A DNA stretch of 64,000 bases, from contig NC_045426.1 of assembly GCF_902635505.1 (NCBI RefSeq), forward strand, positions 675,399,087-675,463,086, given 5' to 3'. A program made the translations under genes and the position numbers. A model generated the notes under the pieces. That model was not told where the DNA came from, made no database searches, and was given only the letters and a program-made list of their open reading frames with translations. Origin of the DNA: Sarcophilus harrisii. Taxonomy: Eukaryota; Chordata; Mammalia; Dasyuromorphia; Dasyuridae. Shown here one piece after another: positions 1 through 11,360 of the stretch (within the stretch, counting starts at the first letter, position 1; every line of letters begins with the position of its first letter).

Positions 1-205
1 GTGGAAAGCTTTTCCCAAGTATTAGCTCATTTGATTTTCACAACAATCTTATTGTCAGGTGCTGTTGTTATCCCCATTTTACACATGGGGAAACTGAGGT
101 AAACAGGTTAAGTGACTGGCCCATAGACACACTACTAGTAAGTTTCTGAGGCTGGACTTGAACTTAATCTTCCTGACTCCAGGCCCTGGGTTCTATCTCA
201 TGAAA
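1..205 (+). repeat. MIR-type SINE
   Basis: 'ttattgtcaggtgctgttgt', 'ccccattttacacatgggga' and 'gtaagtttctgaggctggac' lie in MIR/MIR3 order. Confidence 0.65.
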
Positions 206-1461
206 TTATATTCATGGCAGGTATCAGATACTGCCTCACAAAGTTCTGTGATTACAAAAATGAAAAATGGCATAGCTTCTGCCCTCAAGAAGTTTATATT
301 AAGTTGGGGGGGGGGCATTTGTGGTAGTTAAGAGATAAGACATAAACAGAGGAGCATAATGAAAGGTGGAGTGTGGGGAGGGCCAAAGTGTTCTCAGGAA
401 CTTTGGAGAGAGAGAGGATCTTTCAGCTAGGAGCAGGAGGCTTCACAGTCTGGGAGAAAGGCGAGATTTGTCCTTGTATATCTGTGACCGGGACATAGGG
501 CTAGATCCTGACCTCTTCCGCTGAGTATATGAGTTCCAGGCTGTGAGATGACCATTTTTACCTCTATTTCTCTTGTTGCTGAAAAGCAAGGTTTGCCTCA
601 TAAGGTCCGAGGACCTGCTTCCTTCCCCCTACCTTCCATGGTGAAAAGAAAGCCCTCCAAGCTCAAGCTTGAGAAAGCTCTGTCATTCAGCAGGCTATAG
701 GGAGCCCCACAGGGGCACCACTTGGCCTCTCCAGGACCTCCAGGCCTCTGCACAGCCATGTTTGCAAAAATCTGCAGAGGGGAGTCTCATCCCACCAAGC
801 CAGGAGCTTCTCAAGTTTTCACGCTCATCCATGACTCTGAATCCTCCTCCAGAGGGATTTTATTGCAACCCTGTTTTGTGTGTGTGCATCTTTAATTCAT
901 TTATTCAGGCAGAGATGTTGTGTTTGTTTTCAATGAATACCCTTCAGCTATAATATCCAGATAGGATGCCAGAGTACTGCCTCACATCCTTCAACCGTGC
1001 AGAGCTGTCTCTTATTCATGTAATCTGAGCCATTTCTAAAGACGGTTTCATTCTTACTGAACAGCTCAGCATAGCTTTACTGCAATGAAGGAGGAATGAA
1101 AGGGGGAGAAATGATCATAGGGGGAGAAGTGATCACAGGGGGAGAGGGGCCCAAAGGCTTTTAATAAAAAAAGAAATGCAAAACAAAATATTAATATTAT
1201 TATTACCTCTTTTGGAAGGGTTTATTATTTGCTTTTATTATTCTGATTTATGTTTGCTATTTAATATAATTATGACAATAAGTAATTATAATTATTATTA
1301 TATAATCTTATGGTGATGATCTTCTCAACTTTTTTGATGAAGTTCAGGTAAAAATATCAAAAGGACAAGTCACTGTTTTATAACTAATGTTTTGCAGTCT
1401 ATTACACAAGTGAATAAAATAACTACTTTTTTTGTAATTGGATAAAAGCATTGGAATATTA
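206..1461. other. Intergenic, no gene seen
   Basis: Unique-looking DNA becoming AT-rich after 1160. The 94-codon plus ORF at 669 has no recognisable domain and is not supported. Confidence 0.5.
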
Positions 1462-1715
1462 TAAGGGCACTTAGATGTGCAATGGATAGAGTATTGGTCC
1501 TGGAGTCAGGAAGACTCATTTTCCTGAGTTCAAATCTGACCTCAGACCCTTATTAGCTGTGTGATCCTGGGCAAGTCACTTAATAATTCTGTTTGCCTCA
1601 GTTTCCTTACCTGTAAAATGAGCTAGAGAAGGAAATGGCAAACCACTCTATTATCTTTGCTAAGAAAATCCCAAATGAAGACAGATGGGAAAAGATGGTC
1701 ACAACTGAACAACCA
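1462..1715 (+). repeat. MAR1-like SINE, near full length
   Basis: 'gtgcaatggatagagtattg', 'gagttcaaatctgacctcag', 'ctgtgtgatcctgggcaag', 'aaggaaatggcaaaccactc' and 'aagaaaatcccaaatgaag' in order, ending 'caactgaacaac'. Confidence 0.85.
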
Positions 1716-2117
1716 CCTTTGGAATAGTATCGTTATTATTGATATCATATCGTTTTTTATATTATTGATTGCAGCTGATTTAGAAAGCTGGGTTCAAATC
1801 TGCCCTCTGACACATAGCCATAACTCTGAGCAAGTCCTAGACTTAAATTTCTCTGAGGCAACTTTCTAAAAGTGGATATTGAAGAGAAGGAACCATTTGC
1901 ATTGGCAGAAGGAGCTTCCTCTCTGGGAATTCGCTATACCATGGAAATCACAGCACCAGACTCTGTCCCTATTCTCATCATCACAAGATCAAATCATCAC
2001 AATTACAGACCAGATCTTATTATTTTTCATCTCCATACTAGAAACACAACCCCCCAAGTGGCCTTGGTTATTCAGCAAATAATTGTTTTGGAATTGGAGC
2101 ATTGTTGCTGTCCATCA

Positions 2118-2290
2118 ATTAGTCAGTCCATGAACATTTATTAAGTGCTTACTATGTAGCAGGTATTGTAGATACAAAGGAAGACAAAAACATGCTTCCT
2201 GCCCTCAAGAAGCTCACAGTCTAATGGAGTGACAGTGTGAAAACAACTAGGTATATAAGATATATGCAGCATAAATAAGAGATTAGAGAC
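2118..2290 (+). repeat. MIR3-type SINE
   Basis: 'gaacatttattaagtgctta', 'tgccctcaagaagctcacag' and 'aaacaactaggtatataaga' are the marsupial MIR3 body. Confidence 0.7.
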
Positions 2291-2585
2291 AAAACTGTCA
2301 CCCACCGTGTGTAGACATCCCACACTTGACACACTAAAACTAAGAAATGCTTTTCTAATAGATGCTACCATACCAAAAATTACATGAAAAGAAAAACTCT
2401 CAAAATATAAAAATCCATTGAAAGAAATGAAAACTGTGAGAGAGAAGAATATAGTGTCCCTATCACCCTATATTGGGGATATAGGGTGTCTGCTACTGGA
2501 AATGATGCTTCCAGTAAGGCCGTGGAAGATGGGCTTACATTGGAATATTTTCATTCAATTGCAAAAATCATTCATTTTATCTGTT

Positions 2586-2805
2586 GTCATCATTCAGTCT
2601 TTTTGATCATAACCAACCCTTTGTGACCCTAATTGGGCTTTTCTTGGTAAAGGGACTGGAACAGTTCATTTTACAGATGAAGAAACTGAAGTAAACAGGA
2701 TTAAGTGATCTGTCCAGGATCACACAGCCAGGAAGTATCCAAGAGGGGATTGGAACTCAGGTCTGTCTGTCCTCTACGCCATCTAGCTTCCTCATCCTGG
2801 CTGTT
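2586..2805 (-). repeat. MAR1-like SINE
   Basis: Reverse copy: 'tcattcagtctttttgatca', 'ttgggcttttcttggtaaag', 'cattttacagatgaagaaac' and 'gatcacacagccaggaagta' give the MAR1 order backwards. Confidence 0.75.
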
Positions 2806-3150
2806 CCTCCATGTTCACAAGACCCTCCATGGCTTGGTCCAGGAGCATTAATTCTGGCTGTGCTCCCTGCTTGGGATGTTCTTCTTCTTCATCTCCATTT
2901 CTTGGATTCTCTGGCCTCCTTCGAATCCTCAATGAAATTTCACCTTTTGCAGAAATCCTTTCCTAATCCCTTTTAATTCTAGTGTCTCCTTTCTGTCGAT
3001 TACTTACTATCTAGTTTGTCTGCCAGTAGGTATGTGCATATTGTCTCTTTCATTAGATTGTGAGTTCTTCAAGGTCAGAGGCTGCTTTATCTTTTTTCAT
3101 AATCACAATGCCTGGACATAGTAGGTGTTTAATAAATGTTGATTGATGGC
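2806..3150 (+). repeat. LINE-2-type 3' end
   Basis: 'ggatgttcttcttcttcatc', 'tgcagaaatcctttcctaat', 'agattgtgagttcttcaagg' and 'gtaggtgtttaataaatgtt' are LINE-2 3'UTR hallmarks. Confidence 0.7.
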
Positions 3151-3459
3151 CTAGTACTTCACTGACTATCCCCAAGACTGGTTTTACTTGAACTCCATCA
3201 AAAAAGAATAGAACAAAACAAATAGCAATATCATTATAGAAATGGGGGACTTTGAATTTAATCCAGAGTTCACATTAAATCAAGGGATGAAGATGATGTC
3301 TAGAAATACCTTCATCTCCTCCAGGCAAAACACATCAAGCATAAAGAAATCAAAAAGAAGACTGAAGCTGAATACATTAAGAGATTTTCTGGCATCTTGA
3401 AATCAAAACTGAATTAGAACATGTTTAAAATAATTAACACCTATGCAGCAGCAGACAAC

Positions 3460-3690
3460 GAACACTTTCCTGATCTCCCCCCCGCCAGCCTCCACCCCAG
3501 TGCTTCCTCTCTGAGATTTCCTTCCCATTCCCTTCGTATATATCTTGTACATACTATAAATAATTTTTTGCTTGTTGTCCCCACAATTGGGATGTGAAAC
3601 TTTTGAGATCCAGGATCGTATTTTAGAGGGGTTTTTTAATCTTCCCAGGACTTAGAACTGAGCCTAGATAGAATGAGAATTCATTGGCTG
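3460..3690 (+). repeat. Decayed LINE-2-type 3' end
   Basis: 'tctctgagatttccttccca' and 'atatcttgtacatactataa', then a degraded tail near 3650-3690. Weaker than the copy just upstream. Confidence 0.5.
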
Positions 3691-4202
3691 ACTGAATTGT
3701 AAAATTGCAAAATAGACCATAACAGATTTGGAAAGTAGTTTAACAAAACTTTTGCTCAGGCCCACTGTACTAAAGCAGCTATTAAAAAAACTAACATTTC
3801 CTCATCAATATGGAGGGGAAATATTGGAGATATTCTTTGGGCACATTATAAACAGCACAAAAACTACAGGATATCTTTATGGATAAATGACGGAGGGCAC
3901 AGGAGGCTCATGATATGAAAGATGGAACGTTTCTTATGTCTGAGAGTGATCTACAGGGGTTGAAGACAGATAGCCCATTTGTGTTACACTAAGAATTTGG
4001 GTCTCAGGTCTTCTAAATCAGGTCATGGACAACTTATCTATGGTAGCCAATAGGCTTGCTGCCCAGTCTAATGATAGTTACTATGAAAACAAACAAGCCC
4101 ACACTATCCCAGCAAGCAAATATGATCCCATGGATTATTCCCTTGCCTTCCACCGAAGACATTACAGAGGAACAGGACACCAACAGGGAATTATGAGAAT
4201 TA

Positions 4203-4345
4203 GGAGAGAGGATAGAGCACCAGCCCTGAAGTCAGGAGGACCTGAGTTCAAATGTGATCTCAGACACTTAACGCTTCCTAGAAGTGTGATCCTGGGCAAG
4301 CCACTTAACCCCAATTGCCTCAGAAAAAAAACAAAAAACAAAAAA
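4203..4345 (+). repeat. WSINE1-type SINE
   Basis: 'agagcaccagccctgaagtc', 'aggaggacctgagttcaaat' and 'cacttaaccccaattgcctc' followed by an A-rich tail. The 5' 'ggggcagctag' part is replaced or lost. Confidence 0.85.
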
Positions 4346-4696
4346 TACTGGAGAATTGGGAGAGAGGAGAGATTGGGGATGGGTATAGCTTTTCTCCATC
4401 AGCAGTTTAGACTTTATAGGGACATTGTTGGGGAGGATGTTTGAGAGCTTCATTTTCATAGGAAGTATCATATCTGAGTGCCCTCTTCAATCAATATGAG
4501 AGTTACCTCCTCCAACAGACTTGCTTCCTCAGATGGCTGAGGATTCTCTCCTGTTGCCTTCCTAGCTATAAGAAAGCCAATGACAGCACCTGGATTAAGC
4601 AGAAGGGGGTGAAATCTCCAAAATGGAGGTACTACAGTACCTACCATATAAGTAAGCACTTAACATATATTCTTTCATCTTCAGCAGCATTTCATT

Positions 4697-4743
4697 TGAA
4701 GTTGTTTTGATTAATTCCAAATGTATGGGCAGGTGCTGAATCA
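4697..4743 (+). repeat. Left arm of a perfect 47-bp inverted repeat
   Basis: Starts TGAAGTTGTTTTGATTAATT. All 47 bases are the exact reverse complement of 5518-5564. Identity stops abruptly on both sides. It has no resemblance to the SINEs here. Confidence 0.93.
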
Positions 4744-5039
4744 CAGTTAGAAAGAGAGACAAGGACAGCAGATTCCAAGGGAGACATTGATGCCCAGAAA
4801 TGGGTGTCAATTTTGAAATCATAGATCCACTCAAAAATTAATAACAACAATAATAATAAAAAGGAAGAGGAGAATGCAAAAATACAAATTGTTTCAAAAA
4901 GTGTTAGGTAAACTCCTGACGTGGCTATTAAGGAAATATAAGGATAGTTACAGAAATTTATTAATGTCGATGGCATAGCTCCCAATTAGATATTAACTTC
5001 TTCAGGGGGCAGGACTGCATCCTTTTTTTTTCATGACTG

Positions 5040-5210
5040 AATCAATGAATGAGTAAGTTATTGAATGAGTGAGTGAATGAAAAAGCATTTATTCAGTGTT
5101 TGCTATGTGCAAAGCTTTGTGCCAAGTTCTGAAGCTGCAAAGTGAAGAATAAGACAATCTTAGCTATCAAGGAGGTCTCATTCTGATGAGGAAGAGGTTT
5201 CTGCTATAAA
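5040..5210 (+). repeat. MIR3-type SINE
   Basis: 'gagtgaatgaaaaagcattt', 'gtgtttgctatgtgcaaagc' and 'atcaaggaggtctcattctg' follow MIR3 order. It lies inside the inverted-repeat pair. Confidence 0.6.
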
Positions 5211-5517
5211 AAGATAGGAAGTGCTTCTTAGGGTAGGGCAGCAGCACTGGTGGTAATACATCTTCAAAGTCACATCCATTAAGCCACTGGAAGCTGCCTG
5301 GTCTCCAGAAGATGCTTTTTCTGTATGTTCACAAGGCTAGCTTCCCCTTGAAGATGACAGCAGGGCAGGGCTGGAAGCTGGACTCCTGCAGCCTCCTCAC
5401 TGCCCTTTTCAAAGTTCCACACAGCAGTTCTTTACCAAATATTTACTAGATTAGGTTGGATTGTCAACTTGTAGATGAGGAAACTGAAGCTTAGAAAGAA
5501 GAAATAACTTGCAGTCA

Positions 5518-5564
5518 TGATTCAGCACCTGCCCATACATTTGGAATTAATCAAAACAACTTCA
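5518..5564 (-). repeat. Right arm of a perfect 47-bp inverted repeat
   Basis: Exact reverse complement of 4697-4743; the arms enclose 774 bp. It abuts a truncated MIR-like tail ('gatgaggaaactgaagctta') on its left, which suggests that this copy is the inserted one. Confidence 0.93.
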
Positions 5565-6468
5565 GTTGATGCACGAGTTTTAGGGAAAGACATTTATTGT
5601 GAGATGTGATGTCTTCCCACAAAGGGAAGGTTGATTAACCATCATCTTCCCCCACATCCCCCAACACACGCAGCAGATTCTTCACTAAAGCTGAGACCTC
5701 CCACCCTCTAGAGATAATTTTCCTCAACCAACCCTAAACATTTTGTTCTACAGTCTATCAGTCAAAAGGAATTGGGTCCTTCCCCTGTTCTACATCATCG
5801 AGGCAGAAAATCAATGGAGAACTGAGAAGTCCCCATAGACCAACTCAGCTCGGGCTCTGCCACCGCAAGTCAAATGCCCCAGAGACTATCTTCCCCGGCT
5901 TTGTCTCCCCCAGAGACAAGCTCGTTCTCTTGCTAGTTCCCACGTGCTTGCTCGGGCATACACACATGCACAGTAGCGTGCACATACCTAATTGGAACTG
6001 GAAGATTGTAATGGCACCCCACGGTCTCGAGGGACTCTTCAAAGAAAGGAAATGTGGCCCCATCCTTAGCTGTAGCAGATGGCATCTTCAAGGTGACTAA
6101 TTTTATAGTGTGCCGCCTGCCTGGGAGCACCAAGAGGGAGAGACAGCTCTCAAATGGCTGACTTCAAGATGTTTCTCAGAGCAGAAAAGGAAAAATATTT
6201 GGAGGCAGAATTTTCTATTTCAGTGGCCATGGGATTACTGAAGCTCAGGGCCAAGAAGTAATTTGATTCACCCCTAAGTGCTGTGCCTACCCTATCCCAG
6301 AAGCTAAAAAAAAGACTCTCTGTTTCCCAATGTATGACTAATACATATAAACAAGCCATTCTTAAAGAAAGGAACCAAAGTTATGAACAAAATAAAAAAT
6401 GCTCTGAATCCCTAATAATAAAGATAAGGTCATACCCTTCGACACAGATGCTACATTCTAGGAAGTGT
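5565..6468. other. Intergenic, no gene or clear repeat
   Basis: About 900 bp of unique-looking sequence with short ORFs only. No family recognised. Confidence 0.5.
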
Positions 6469-6548
6469 TAAGTTTCTGAGGTCAGATTCAAACTCAGGTC
6501 CTCATGACTTCAGGGTGGTGCTCTATCCACTGCACCAACTAGCTGCCC
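6469..6548 (-). repeat. WSINE1-type SINE fragment
   Basis: Reverse 5' part: 'ggtgctctatccactgcacc' and 'aactagctgcccct' at its right end. It is inserted next to an L1 3' end. Confidence 0.75.
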
Positions 6549-7030
6549 CTAAGTTCTCATATATTTCTAGCTATTTGCAGCAGCACTTTTTTGTGATAGT
6601 GAAGAATTGGAAACAAAGTAGATGTCCATCAATTGGAGAATGGCTAAATAAAATGTGGTAGGTGAATGTAATAGAACATTACTAAGCTTTTAAAAATGAT
6701 GAATATAAAGAATCATTAAACAGATCTATATGAACTGATGTGGAATGAAGTAAGTTGGACCAAGAAAGCAATATACACAGTAACCACAAAAATTTAAGTG
6801 GAAAGAACAATCATATATGCAAAAAAAAGTCAAAAGTGAATGTTGTAAAAATTACAAAAAACAACCATGACTTGAAAAAAAGACATAAGAAGACACTGCT
6901 AACCCATTCCTTTGTCAAGGTGGAAGGTCCACGAATGTTGCACAATGAATATACTTTCAAACTTTTCCAGGTTGTCAACCAGTTTTGCTGATTTTTCCCT
7001 GTTCTATTTCTTTTTTTGTCTTAAAAATGC
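6549..7030 (+). repeat. L1 3'UTR fragment
   Basis: 'gatgtccatcaattggagaa', 'tggctaaataaaatgtggta' and 'tgaactgatgtggaatgaag' are the marsupial L1 3'UTR in sense. Confidence 0.75.
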
Positions 7031-7039
7031 TATTTGTCC

Positions 7040-7680
7040 CCAAAGCCACTGAATTGTGCATACCCTTTGTCCCAATAATGATCATCCTGAGACATACCTA
7101 AATGAGATCAAGGAGAGAGGGAAAATTTTAAAATACATATGCGTATTTATGTGTCAACTCTGCTTATTGCAGCAAAGACCTCAGAATTAAGGAGGCACCC
7201 ACTGGTTGGGGAATGGCTGAACAAATGGTGGTATAAGAATTTAGTGGAGGGCAGCTAGTTGGTGCAGTGGTTAGAGCAACATCCCTGAAGTCAGGAGAAT
7301 CCGAGTTCAAATCTGGCTTCAGACACTTAACACTTCCTAGCTGTGTGACCCTGGTTAAGTCACTTAACCCCAACTGCCTCAGCAAAAAAAAAAGGATGCA
7401 GTGAAATGCTATTGTTCTATAAGAAATGATGACGGGGATAGTTTCAGAGAAATCTAGGAAGACGTGTTTGAACTGACACAGACTAAAGTGAGAAAAAACA
7501 GAGTAACATATAAAAACTACAACACTGAAAAGGCAAACAACTCTGAAAGACTTAAGAATTCTGATCAAAACAATGACAAACATGATTCCAAATGACTGGT
7601 GACAAATCCTGAGAAAAAGTGATGGATTGATGGTGCAGAATGATAATTATACTTTTGAACATAGTTAACGTGTGGATTTT
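7040..7680 (+). repeat. L1 3'UTR fragment split by a SINE
   Basis: 'cccactggttggggaatggc' before and 'tctataagaaatgatgacgg' after the SINE (7246-7393) are adjacent in intact L1 copies, so one L1 was interrupted. Confidence 0.75.
7246..7393 (+). repeat. WSINE1-type SINE inserted into L1
   Basis: Full body from 'gggcagctagttggtgcagt' to 'cttaaccccaactgcctcag' and A9. Flanks 'aatttagtgga' and 'atgcagtgaa' may be a mutated target duplication. Confidence 0.9.
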
Positions 7681-8409
7681 TTGTTTCTTTGTTTACTATG
7701 CTTATGCATTACAAGGTTTGGGGGTTTGGTTTCTTTAATGGGGAGATAGTTTATAGAAGGGAAAAGTGGATCAATGATAGATATGACAAAGGTATAAAAT
7801 AAAAAAGAAAATCACTGAAGTATTGTTAAAATGCATTGAAGAGAATAGAAGAAAGTTCACAAGCAGACAGAGACAAACAACTCAGCTCTGAAACTAACAT
7901 TGAATTTATTTTATACTTTATTTTTAAAAGCAAACTGTAGATAATAGAGATATATGCTTTCATGTCCAATTCTCTTTTTTCTTTTCCCCTGTGTATGTAG
8001 ACATGCTGAAGTTTGTTGGCATTTGTCAAGTTCAGGATAATAAAAAATAATAAATTTTTTTTTTTAAAAAAGGGTGATCTGCTCATGGTACAGAGGAAGA
8101 AAATGGATATTTTCATTTGTATTGATGTATTTTGTTTTTACAACACTCTCATTTGCAAATATATTCCTATTTCCTTCCCTCCCCAGAGAACCATCCACTA
8201 TTACAAATAATAATTTTTAAAAGTAGTTCAGAAAAACTTAAAATTAACAAAGTTTTTCTTAGTACAGTGTCTGGCACATTACAGGCACTTAATAAATACT
8301 TCTTGGGTTTTTTTTATTCTGAACTTAAGAAATAAAGCATTTACATAATATAGCAAAATTGGGGGGAAAGATGATTAAACGTGAAATTGCAAATCTATTA
8401 TGTAGAATT

Positions 8410-8830
8410 TACATAAATAATAATAAAGTTATCCTATAGCTTTCTTTTTTTTCTTCCCTCCCTTCCTCCCTTGTAGATGGCTACCATTAGACACAAATAT
8501 GTATATATACATAAAACCATTATTAGCTCTCTGAATGCAAATAGCATCTTCCTTTGTGTGCTTTTTGTAGTTATTTTGGATATTTATAAAAATCAAAATG
8601 ACTTAGTCACTCAAATTTGTTCTTAAAACAATATTGTTGTTACTGTATTTAACATTCTCTTCATTCTACTCATTTTACGCTTCATTATTTTGTGGAAGTC
8701 TATCCATGTTTTTCTAAAATCATCAAGCTCATTGTTTCTTATAGCACAACAGTATCCCATCACAATCATACCCCAACCTGTTCAGCTGGTCCCCAATTGG
8801 CAAGCATTTCTGGATTAATAAATACTTGTT
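8410..8830 (-). repeat. L1 3' region, antisense
   Basis: 'tctatccatgtttttctaaa', 'acagtatcccatcacaatca' and 'cagctggtccccaattggca' are the L1 3'UTR read backwards. Confidence 0.65.
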
Positions 8831-8889
8831 GACTCTACTTGACTTGGCAGTAAGTTCAATGCCTTATGTTCATAGCCCTCAATCTCTAT

Positions 8890-9125
8890 AAAAAAAAAAT
8901 GGAGGAAGGCACATTTTCTCATCTCTTCTTTGGTACTATAACTTGACCATCATTGCACAGCATTCAGATTTTGGTTCTTTCTACTTACGTCATTAGAGAT
9001 ATCATGTATATTGTCTTCTTTTTGCTTATGACTTCATTTTTTCAGTTCACATGAGTTTTCCCATGTATCTCTGTATTTTTTATATTCATCGCTTCTTCTG
9101 CATAGTAATACTGCATGAAATGAAT
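8890..9125 (-). repeat. Second antisense L1-type fragment
   Basis: 'cagttcacatgagttttccc' and 'ttcatcgcttcttctgcata' parallel the copy at 13.1-13.3 kb. Quite diverged. Confidence 0.5.
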
Positions 9126-9801
9126 TACCTTATAAAATTAGAGGCAAAACCCAGTCAGTCCCCTTTGTGTTCCTGCTCATCACTAGGCAGATATATATCA
9201 CACACTCTACCACCATTGGATCCACCAGGCTCATCTCATAACTTCCTGATCAATCTCATTCCCTCATCTGGCTTTTTTTTCCTTTGGGAATAAGTGAAAG
9301 ATGGAGAAAAAATTCAATCCCATGTGACTGATTTCTAGTTAGGGAAGTATGATAACAGATAAAAGTCCTGTTTCATCTAGACCTAATGTCTAGACCTAAA
9401 GTCAGGAAACATCTTGGTTGGAGATCAGCTTACAACACTTACTTGAGAATCTTGCATTTCATCTCTTTAAACCTCAGTTTCTTTGTCCAAAAAACCAGCC
9501 TAAGTACTTATACTACCTAACTCACAAAATCATAAAGCAAGCAGTTTATAAAAATAATGGTATCTGATGTACATAGGGATGTCCAAAAGTCTTAAAGCAA
9601 TCTTAAACTATTAGTCATAGCATATGAGAATATGCTTCCCTGTAAGAATCACTAAATAAAAGATTTGGACTGAAGCTAGTAGTTGTACTCTCCTCCTCAA
9701 GCTTAAAACTGCATCATACTTTTGGGGAAATATAGAAGTACATAACTCTAAATTTGCAAAACATTATAAACATATATATATATATGTTTATATATATATA
9801 A

Positions 9802-9804
<3 letters not shown>

Positions 9805-9854
<50 letters not shown>

Positions 9855-10018
9855 TATAACAGCTAGGTGACCTCTGGGTAAAGTGCTGGACTCAGAGACA
9901 GAAAGACCTGAATTCTAACCCTTTTTTAGACATTTTGACCTTTCCCACCTTTAGTCTTATCCCCTGCAAAATGAGGATTGTAGGGTTATTGTGAAGATTA
10001 AATATGTATGTATGTCTA

Positions 10019-10058
<40 letters not shown>

Positions 10059-10082
10059 CACAAATTTCATTTAATCCTCACC

Positions 10083-10114
<32 letters not shown>

Positions 10115-10353
10115 GTATAAGTGTATGTGTGTATAGATTTAGATACAGATATAGATAAAGTGAGTGTTATTAAGTTGTTTCAATCATGTCCAGTTCTTCA
10201 TGGGGTTTTCTTAACAAAGATATTAAAGTAGTTTGCCATTTCCTTCTTCAGCTCATTTTACAGGTGAGGGAACTGAGGCAAATAGGGGTAAGTGACATGA
10301 CTAAAACTAGTGAAGAACAACAACAAATACACACAAACACACTACACACACAC

Positions 10354-10404
<51 letters not shown>
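9805..10404. repeat. Cluster of four (AT)n tracts
   Basis: Pure AT runs at 9805-9851, 10023-10055, 10088-10114 and 10362-10404, separated by a MIR-like piece and a reverse MAR1. Each run is long enough for cruciform extrusion. Confidence 0.9.
10165..10320 (-). repeat. MAR1-like SINE
   Basis: Reverse: 'atggggttttcttaacaaag', 'gtttgccatttccttcttca' and 'cattttacaggtgagggaac'. Confidence 0.8.
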
Positions 10405-10407
<3 letters not shown>

Positions 10408-10829
10408 ATCAGCACTTTAAGGTCATTTAGATTTCATTAGGTAAAAGCCCTAATTTTATAAACAGGAACACTGAGTCTTGGAGAGAGACTTACCTAAGAT
10501 AAAATTTCATAGAACTGTGTATGGGTGATGTGTGTTTATATACAGTCATATGTACACTTATATGTACATGTATAAACAAATTCCTATATGTTTATAGAAA
10601 GAATACTTTGCAAACCTTAAATCACTATATCAATGTTAGTCATTATGACTGTTATTATCTCCTTTGTACCTCCTAATTACCCATCATATTTACATAAAAT
10701 CATAGGATGTCAGAGATTTAAGTCATGTATTATAAACTCAAATTTTACAGATAGAGAAACTGAGCCTTAGAAAGGGATTTGCCTAAGATGGAACTGCTTG
10801 GAAGTAAGTAGCAATACTGAAACCAAATT

Positions 10830-10977
10830 TAGGAGGCAGAATGTACAGTGGAAATAGAACTGTTTAGAGAACCAAAGGATCTGTGTTCAAATTTCAGTGC
10901 CTGCTACAAAGTAAACCAGAGCAAGTCACTTTTCTCACTGAACTTCCTGGGCCTCAGTTTCTTTGTCTATAAACTGG

Positions 10978-11012
<35 letters not shown>
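10830..11012 (+). repeat. MIR-type SINE ending in a (TGA)n run
   Basis: 'gatctgtgttcaaatttcag', 'cctcagtttctttgtctata' and then 11 TGA/GAT units (10978-11012): the MIR 3' side expanded into a trinucleotide microsatellite. Confidence 0.75.
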
Positions 11013-11089
11013 GTGGTGGTTATACAATAGTATTTCACAGGGTTGGTAAGAGGCTTATTTTTTATTTTTGAGCCAAAAATAACATATAA

Positions 11090-11360
11090 AAGATTTGTAA
11101 AAGTGCTTGCTATATATCAGACAGTGATCTAAATAATTACAATTTTGTTTTACTTTTTATTTACAACTGTTTATAATTCATTTCACAATTATTAATTTAA
11201 CTTTATCCTCATAACAATCCTATGAGGTAGGTGCTATTATTGTCTCCACTTTACAGATGTGAAAACTGAGGCCAACAGAGATGAAATGACTTATCCAGTC
11301 AGTATCTGAGGCTGAATTTAAATTCAAGTCTGTCTGTCTCTTGGCTCGGCACTCTGTGCA
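11090..11360 (+). repeat. MIR3-type SINE
   Basis: 'cctcataacaatcctatgag', 'ctccactttacagatgtgaa' and 'cagtatctgaggctgaattt'. Confidence 0.65.

Noticed and set aside
669-953. 94-codon plus-strand ORF
   Set aside because: No recognisable domain, no splice-site support and ordinary intergenic base composition.
10186-10440. 84-codon ORF ending in Ile-Tyr repeats
   Set aside because: Translation of a reverse SINE and an (AT)n microsatellite.
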